Source: CAWUKT01 sp963923035 (GTDB lineage: Bacteria > Bacteroidota > Bacteroidia > J057 > JADKCL01). From it: 47,545 nt of DNA. This document shows, in pieces, positions 42,810 to 47,545 of this stretch. The translations under genes and the position numbers were made by a program. The notes under the pieces are model-generated. The model searched no databases. It was not told the origin of the DNA and was given only the letters and a program-made list of their open reading frames with translations. Within the stretch, counting starts at the first letter, position 1. Every line of letters starts with the position of its first letter. Location: contig CAWUKT010000055.1 in assembly GCA_963923035.1 (NCBI GenBank), positions 1-47,545 of the forward strand, in the 5' to 3' direction.

Positions 42810-43880
42810 ATGAGCCATCCCGATTCTTCCCAGGAAATTACCCCCGAAATCCCCGGTGCTGAGGTCCAACAAACCGAGGATGGGCTCTATGAATACAAAC
42901 AGCTCAAGGCAGATCCCGGCCAGCGTCCCATTCGCCTGGACCGTTGGTTGACCATCATCCTGAAAAACAAGAGCCGAACCAATATCAAGAATGCGACGGA
43001 AGCGGGTTGTATTCGGGTCAATGGAAAAGTGGTCAAGGCGAGTTACAAAGTGAAGCCCGGCGATGAGATTGCGGTTTTATTGCCCCATCCTCCGCCCCCC
43101 GAACTTTCCCCGGAAAATATCCCCCTCGATATTCCCTACGAGGACGACGATATCATGATCGTCCACAAGAATCCCGGCATGGTCGTCCATCCCGGGGTCG
43201 GCAACTGGACCGGAACGCTCCTCCACGCCTTGCTCTACTACCGGAACCAGAACCGCCTCGATCTGCCCCGCGAAGAATGGGTTTTTCCGACCCTGGTGCA
43301 CCGGATCGACAAGGATACGAGTGGCCTCATGGTGGTCCCCAAGCATGAATTTGCGAACAGCTTCCTGGGCCGCCAATTCTACGACCACAGCATCGACCGG
43401 CTCTACAATGCGCTGGTTTGGGGAGATGTGAAGGAGGATCAAGGGAGAATTGAAGGGCATGTGGGACGGGACCGGATCAACCGGAAATTATTCCGGGTAT
43501 ACAAGGACGGCTCGGTCGGCAAGCATGCGGTGACACATTACCGCGTTCTGGAGCGCTTTGGATTCGCTACGCTGGTCGAATGCAAGCTGGAAACCGGCCG
43601 GACCCACCAGATCCGCGTCCACATGAAGCACATCGGGCATACGCTCTTCAGCGATTGGTTCTACGGCGGCGACCACATCCTCGTGCGTTCGAACCTCCCG
43701 AAATTCACCAACTTCATCCAGAACATCCAGAAGACCCTGCCGCGCCAGGCTTTGCACGCCCGGACCCTGGGATTCATCCATCCCCAGACCCGCGAGCGGG
43801 TCCACTTTGATTCGGAGTTGCCGCCGGACATGGCCGAAGCCATCGCCAAGATGCGGCGCTACCGGGACAGTTACCTTTGA
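42810..43880 (+). CDS. RluA-family 23S rRNA pseudouridine synthase (RluD-like)
   Basis: A 356-residue pseudouridine synthase. An S4 RNA-binding domain lies at about residues 40-100 (RLDRWLTIILKNKSR...GCIRVNGKVVKASYKVKPGDEI). The catalytic Asp is in the HRIDKDTSGLM motif, followed by GRTHQIRVHMKHIGH and the RQALHARTLGF end of the core. This arrangement matches RluD/RluC enzymes that modify 23S rRNA; RluD is the best guess. ATG 42810 is chosen over an upstream TTG because of the -7 element. Its last 10 bp overlap the end of the convergent TerB-like gene. Confidence 0.92.
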   Translation: MSHPDSSQEITPEIPGAEVQQTEDGLYEYKQLKADPGQRPIRLDRWLTIILKNKSRTNIKNATEAGCIRVNGKVVKASYKVKPGDEIAVLLPHPPPPELSPENIPLDIPYEDDDIMIVHKNPGMVVHPGVGNWTGTLLHALLYYRNQNRLDLPREEWVFPTLVHRIDKDTSGLMVVPKHEFANSFLGRQFYDHSIDRLYNALVWGDVKEDQGRIEGHVGRDRINRKLFRVYKDGSVGKHAVTHYRVLERFGFATLVECKLETGRTHQIRVHMKHIGHTLFSDWFYGGDHILVRSNLPKFTNFIQNIQKTLPRQALHARTLGFIHPQTRERVHFDSELPPDMAEAIAKMRRYRDSYL

Positions 43881-45043
43881 TTGGGATTCTTCTGCGGCAG
43901 GCAGTTCAAAATAGCTTCCTTCACAATATCATTTCCCTTCACGAAATCACTTCTCAAACGCTGTATCGCGGTGAGATCGGTATCGTAACCGCAGCGCTGG
44001 AAAATATCGCGGAGCAAACGCCGCTCCCGACGGACCAGGCGCCCGTCGATCATGCTGGCCACCACAAATACCCGCAAGACCCAGGACTGCTCTTCCTCCG
44101 ACAGCTTCAATACCGATTGGACAAACAATTCTGAATCGTCGAGCGTGGCCTCTCCGGGGTCTCCCAGGAGGCGTTCCGTGGCTTCCATCAACAGGATCAG
44201 GTTGGGATGGAGGTCGACGGTCCGGACGATGGCGGCGCCAATGGCCCGGAAAGCGCCCAAATGGGCCTCGGGCGAGCGCTGGTCGGCGTCTTCGAAGAGT
44301 ACGTTGGAATATTCTTCCACGGCGCTGGAGCCCATGGCCCGGATGCGGGCTTCCCGGAGCACCCAGTAGGCGATCAGGCCATTCCAGAAGGCGAACACCG
44401 GAACGGCCACGAATTCCATGAGCGGTCGCAGAGCGGAACGGCCGGCCATCCGGCGGAGGAAAGCCTTGAGGATGAAATTGGTCGCGGTTGCCTTCAGTTT
44501 GTAGATGGCGACAGCAAATAAGAGTTCGAGCCGGGATATTTCGCGGCGGGGATTGATGCCTTCCAGGCCGTCGGGCGGGTTGGGCATTTCCAATGCGGCC
44601 CGGACCAGGGAAACGGTCAGGTTTTGGGGTTGGTCGGCTTCGGGAAACAGGTTGAGGCCGGCCATGGTCGACAATTTGTGGACACTGCGCAAGCTGTCGT
44701 AGTAGAGGTACGCGATCTCGATGGCGGTCACCCCGAAGGTAATGGGGTACAGAAGGGCATAATAATGCAGGGTCTCTTCCAGGGTGAGCTCGATCAGGAG
44801 ATCGTTCGGATGGGGCCAAAGCCAGAATCCAATCAGGACGGAAAGGCCGGCTGATATTCCCCCCGCGACCGCCTGACGTGCAATCGATGCCCTTTCCACC
44901 CGGATCAGGGCCTTTCGCTCTTCGTGGTTCAGGACATGGATCTCATCTCCCCCGGTTTTGACGGGCGATTTTCGGGACAAATAAGAGAAATACCGCAGCC
45001 CATAGCGTTCCAGAATGGGCGTTTTCTTTTCTTTTTCTGGCAT
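43871..45043 (-). CDS. membrane protein with TerB-like C-terminal region
   Basis: A 390-residue protein, not recognised as a named family. Hydrophobic segments lie at about 60-80 (AVAGGISAGLSVLIGFWLW), 95-120 (YALLYPITFGVTAIEIAYLYY) and 205-230 (FVAVPVFAFWNGLIAYWVL). The cytoplasm-facing N-terminus is charged. The last ~130 residues are a helical soluble region with VASMIDGRLVRRERRLLRDI, a pattern like TerB-type domains (ADG...EE...L). ATG 45043 (MPEKEKK) is preferred to an earlier Met. Convergent overlap with the RluD-like gene by 10 bp. Possible stress- or envelope-related role, not supported further. Confidence 0.72.
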   Translation of the reverse strand: MPEKEKKTPILERYGLRYFSYLSRKSPVKTGGDEIHVLNHEERKALIRVERASIARQAVAGGISAGLSVLIGFWLWPHPNDLLIELTLEETLHYYALLYPITFGVTAIEIAYLYYDSLRSVHKLSTMAGLNLFPEADQPQNLTVSLVRAALEMPNPPDGLEGINPRREISRLELLFAVAIYKLKATATNFILKAFLRRMAGRSALRPLMEFVAVPVFAFWNGLIAYWVLREARIRAMGSSAVEEYSNVLFEDADQRSPEAHLGAFRAIGAAIVRTVDLHPNLILLMEATERLLGDPGEATLDDSELFVQSVLKLSEEEQSWVLRVFVVASMIDGRLVRRERRLLRDIFQRCGYDTDLTAIQRLRSDFVKGNDIVKEAILNCLPQKNPNQR

Positions 45044-45183
45044 TTCCCCCAAAATACACATCCCCTTCCAATTATCCCCCCCAACTTCGACATCTTCGAT
45101 CAACGACTTCTTCCCGACCTCGAAATCACGGATTTACCGAACCAATCGGGACAAGTTTCGTTGGTATTACCAAGGGTTATCCT

Positions 45184-45209
45184 TATCTTTAATATCGGAA
45201 TTAATTTTG
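45184..45209 (+). promoter_or_regulatory. promoter region of the glycine-rich T9SS gene
   Basis: Two -7-type candidates: TATCTTTA (45184-45191) with TTG 20 nt upstream (45161-45163), and an exact TAATTTTG (45202-45209) without a clear -33 element. The ATG is at 45253. Confidence 0.5.
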
Positions 45210-45224
45210 CCCGGATAGCTCAGT
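45209..45224 (+). other. tRNA 5'-end-like fragment
   Basis: GCCCGGATAGCTCAGT is identical to the first 16 nt of Escherichia coli tRNA-Phe (acceptor 5' strand and start of the D arm). The sequence diverges immediately after, and no anticodon arm or T arm follows. It lies in the predicted leader of the T9SS gene. May be a relic or chance. Confidence 0.35.
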
Positions 45225-45252
45225 TTTTGAAATCGTAAAGACGCGTTGGACT

Positions 45253-47202
45253 ATGAAAAAAGCTGCTCTTTTTGTGCTTGCTGTGTGGATGACATCTTTT
45301 GTAAATGCTCAAGTATCCAACATTTCAGGCATCATCAATAATGTAAATGTTGTCGTCAACTCCGTCGACAATGCGGCTAACTCTGTCAACGTTAGTAATA
45401 CCGCCGGCCTTGCGATCGGAGACACCGTCCTGCTCATCCAAATGCAGGGAGCGACCATGAATACCTCGAATTCGGCCGCTTTTGGTGACCTCAACAACCT
45501 TAACAATGCCGGGAACTACGAGTTCAATATCATCTGCGATGTGGATGTTTCCGGCTCCAATATTGTTTTGCAAAATCAACTCCTCCGCACCTACGACAAT
45601 GGTGCCGGAGTCCAATTGATTCACGTCCCGACCTACGAAGATGTTCATGTCACCGGCACCCTGACCGCGAATCCGTGGAATGGTTCTACCGGAGGCGTTC
45701 TCGTTTTGTGGGCCCGGGGTTATGCCCGCCTTCAGGGCGGCATTACCATGTGGATGGATAGCATGGGATTCCGCGGCGGCGACTACCTGCGCATATTTGA
45801 TGCTTGTGGTTGTGGCTTCAGCGATCCCCAATACCCCGATTATTTCTACCCCTACAACGACAACCGCGGCGCCCACAAAGGCGAAGGCATCGCTGGATTT
45901 ACGGCGAACAGAGAAGGGGGACGGGGAAAAAACCTCACCGGTGGTGGCGGTGGCAATGACCACAATGCTGGCGGCGGAGGTGGCTCCAACTTTGGGGCCG
46001 GAGGACAAGGCGGCGAGCCCTGTGCGACCCGTTCCTGCTTCCTTGGACAGTACTGCCGGGGCTTTTTCCCGGGCATCGGCGCCAGCTCTCTGTCGGCGTC
46101 GATCAACAATACTTCCAACCGCATCTTCCTCGGCGGCGGCGGCGGTGCCGGTGATTCCAACGACACCAATGGCGCCGGTAGCGGCGGAACCAATGGCGGT
46201 GGCATCATCATCATTGTCGCGGATTCACTCGCTCCGAACGGGGCTAATATTTATGCCCGGGGGCGTCAGCCCGCGACCGGCTCGGGAGATGGCGTCGGCG
46301 GTGGTGGGGCCGGAGGGACTGTGCTGATCTCAGCGCGGGCGATCAATCCCTTCCAGAACATGAACATTTATGTGAATGGAGGCAATGGAGGCAATTCTAA
46401 CTGGTTCAGCGCCTCCCAGAACTATAACTCGAAAGGCAAAGGCGGCGGCGGCGGCGGCGGTGTATTTTGGTACAACGGAGCCGCCATCCCCGGCAATTGG
46501 AATATTGTGAGCAATGGCGGTGCGGCAGGTTCGGAAACCGGTCCCAGCTGCCTCGGAAATACGGGCGGGTCCCAACCGGGTGGCAACGGAGCTTCCCTCA
46601 CCGGACTTTCGATTCCTTTCGGCGGAGCATCCTTTGGTCCCTGTGTACTCCCCGTCGAATACAGCTATCTCACGGCCGAAAAGGCCGGGACCATGGCCCG
46701 CATCAATTGGGGCACTTCCGTAGAAACCAACAATGACTTCTTCGAAGTACAGCGTTCCTACGATGGTCAGACCTTTGAAGTCCTCGGACTCCAAAACTCC
46801 CAGGGAAGCTCCGGGGATTATACCTTCCTGGACATGGCTCCCCAGACCGGCGAGAACTTCTACCGCATCCGACAGGTCGATGTCAATGGCACGAGCCGCC
46901 TCTCCAAGGTCGTCTCGGTCAACTTTGATGCCCAGGAAGTGGCCATCGTCGACATCTTCCCCAACCCGGTCCAGCGCGCCGACCTGCTCCAGGCCCGGCT
47001 CGCCCTGCCCATGGATGCCATGACGGCCATCCAGGTCTACGACGCCTACGGAAAGATCATCTTCCAACAGCAAATCCAACCCACCTCCACTTTCTACGAC
47101 CTCCGCATTCCGACCGACAATTGGAGCGGCGGGGTCTACTTCCTCAAAATCAACGCCGGTAATCGCTCTCAGGTGATTCGTCGCGTGGTGGTGATGGAAT
47201 AG
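45253..47202 (+). CDS. glycine-rich secreted protein with T9SS sorting domain
   Basis: A 649-residue exported protein. Signal peptide about residues 1-19 (ending VNAQ). A beta-rich N-terminal part runs to ~200. Residues ~215-460 are a Gly/Asn/Ser-rich region with many GGGG and GGxGG blocks (NLTGGGGGNDHNAGGGGGS, FLGGGGGAGDSND, KGKGGGGGGG) like the Gly-rich segments of secreted adhesins. A ~90-residue beta domain (WGTSVETNNDFFEVQRSYDG) comes next, then the type A sorting domain of ~75 residues (IFPNPVQRADL, VYDAYGKIIF, SGGVYFLKI, RRVVVME). Probably attached to the cell surface through T9SS. Ends with a strong terminator abutting the 21-bp array. Confidence 0.87.
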   Translation: MKKAALFVLAVWMTSFVNAQVSNISGIINNVNVVVNSVDNAANSVNVSNTAGLAIGDTVLLIQMQGATMNTSNSAAFGDLNNLNNAGNYEFNIICDVDVSGSNIVLQNQLLRTYDNGAGVQLIHVPTYEDVHVTGTLTANPWNGSTGGVLVLWARGYARLQGGITMWMDSMGFRGGDYLRIFDACGCGFSDPQYPDYFYPYNDNRGAHKGEGIAGFTANREGGRGKNLTGGGGGNDHNAGGGGGSNFGAGGQGGEPCATRSCFLGQYCRGFFPGIGASSLSASINNTSNRIFLGGGGGAGDSNDTNGAGSGGTNGGGIIIIVADSLAPNGANIYARGRQPATGSGDGVGGGGAGGTVLISARAINPFQNMNIYVNGGNGGNSNWFSASQNYNSKGKGGGGGGGVFWYNGAAIPGNWNIVSNGGAAGSETGPSCLGNTGGSQPGGNGASLTGLSIPFGGASFGPCVLPVEYSYLTAEKAGTMARINWGTSVETNNDFFEVQRSYDGQTFEVLGLQNSQGSSGDYTFLDMAPQTGENFYRIRQVDVNGTSRLSKVVSVNFDAQEVAIVDIFPNPVQRADLLQARLALPMDAMTAIQVYDAYGKIIFQQQIQPTSTFYDLRIPTDNWSGGVYFLKINAGNRSQVIRRVVVME

Positions 47203-47224
47203 TGGATGGGGTTTACAGCATAGG

Positions 47225-47257
47225 AGCCGCTCCTTTGGGGGCGGCTTTTTTATTTTT
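47225..47257 (+). terminator. terminator of the glycine-rich T9SS gene
   Basis: AGCCGCTCC-tttg-GGGGCGGCT (one G-T pair) followed by a T-rich tract to 47257, 22 bp past the stop. The repeat array starts at the very next base. Confidence 0.88.
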
Positions 47258-47545
47258 CAGACCGCGAAGACGCGGTGCCGGACTGCGATGCCGTGGTGCC
47301 GGACTGCAATGCCGCGGTTCCAGACCGCGATGACGCGGTTCCAGACCGCGATGACGCGGTTCCAGACCGCGATGACGCGGTTCCGGACCGCGATGACGCG
47401 GTTCCGGACCGCGATGACGCGGTTCCAGACTCCGACGACGCGGTCCCGGACCGCGATGCCGCGGTTCCAGACCGCGATGACGCGGTCCCGGACCCCGATG
47501 CCGCGGTTCCAGACCGCGATGACGCGGTCCCGGACCCCGATGCCG
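47258..47545. repeat. 21-bp tandem array (array B), 13 full units plus a partial, runs off the window
   Basis: Thirteen complete head-to-tail 21-bp units plus a partial fourteenth. Each unit is a 5-nt linker TCCAG or TCCGG plus the dyad ACCGCG-ATGA-CGCGGT, a perfect 6-bp stem with a 4-nt loop. The units at 47321, 47342 and 47363 are identical; those at 47384 and 47405 match each other. From 47468 on, units alternate in a 42-bp higher-order period, a sign of recent duplication. There are no spacers, so it is not a CRISPR. The array could be intergenic. It could also be the Ser/Gly/Ala-rich C-terminal repeat of a minus-strand protein that starts beyond the window, because the minus frame (GTASSRS)n is open and stops at 47250-47252. 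Confidence 0.93.

Noticed and set aside
47258..47545. CRISPR array
   Set aside because: Units are directly adjacent with no unique spacers and no cas genes in the window.

Overview
The window is a chromosomal segment from a Bacteroidota bacterium, most likely of the Saprospiria (Lewinella/Haliscomenobacter-like) group. This rests on four large secreted proteins ending in type IX secretion (T9SS) type A sorting domains, several Bacteroidota-type promoters (TTTG-N19-TAnnTTTG), a GH97 glucosidase, DUF1460 and DUF5916 proteins, a PD40/OmpA envelope protein, and a fairly GC-rich coding sequence (estimated by eye). No phage, transposase, rRNA or complete tRNA was seen.

Layout. 1-5.1 kb (minus strand): pdhB, an SDR oxidoreductase, a T9SS cargo protein, then groL and groS. 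5.4-6.8 kb: a four-helix membrane protein and a lipoprotein. 7.1-13.8 kb (minus): an ALDH plus M1 peptidase operon, a lipase-like lipoprotein and a second T9SS cargo. 14-16.4 kb: a small exported protein and a SusB-like GH97 lipoprotein. 16.4-17.1 kb: a gene-free 700-bp divergent region filled by a degenerate 21-bp tandem array. 17.1-20.4 kb (plus): NrnA-like DHH phosphoesterase, FKBP lipoprotein, outer-membrane protein, lipA. 20.7-26 kb: a large beta-propeller T9SS cargo, SixA phosphatase and two SDR enzymes. 26-33 kb: a long coiled-coil protein with a PorE-like OmpA protein, an HD/polynucleotide-kinase-like fusion and an MBL-fold protein. 33-36.9 kb: threonine dehydratase, a second lipoprotein related to the one at 6 kb, an M15 peptidase divergent from a DUF1460 amidase, and a 59-residue coiled coil. 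37-45 kb: a DUF5916 outer-membrane protein, a small membrane protein, a probable structured ncRNA (possibly 6S RNA) on the minus strand, a helical protein, lgt, an RluD-like synthase and a TerB-like membrane protein. 45.2-47.2 kb: a glycine-rich T9SS cargo, followed directly by a second, nearly perfect 21-bp tandem array that runs off the right end.

Most genes are housekeeping or envelope functions. Lgt, five apparent lipoproteins, two peptidoglycan-type enzymes, an OmpA/PD40 protein and four T9SS cargos make cell-surface biogenesis the main theme. No T9SS core machinery gene is recognised. The features hardest to explain by known annotation are the two 21-bp arrays, the ncRNA candidate at 39.7-39.8 kb and the HD-kinase fusion.
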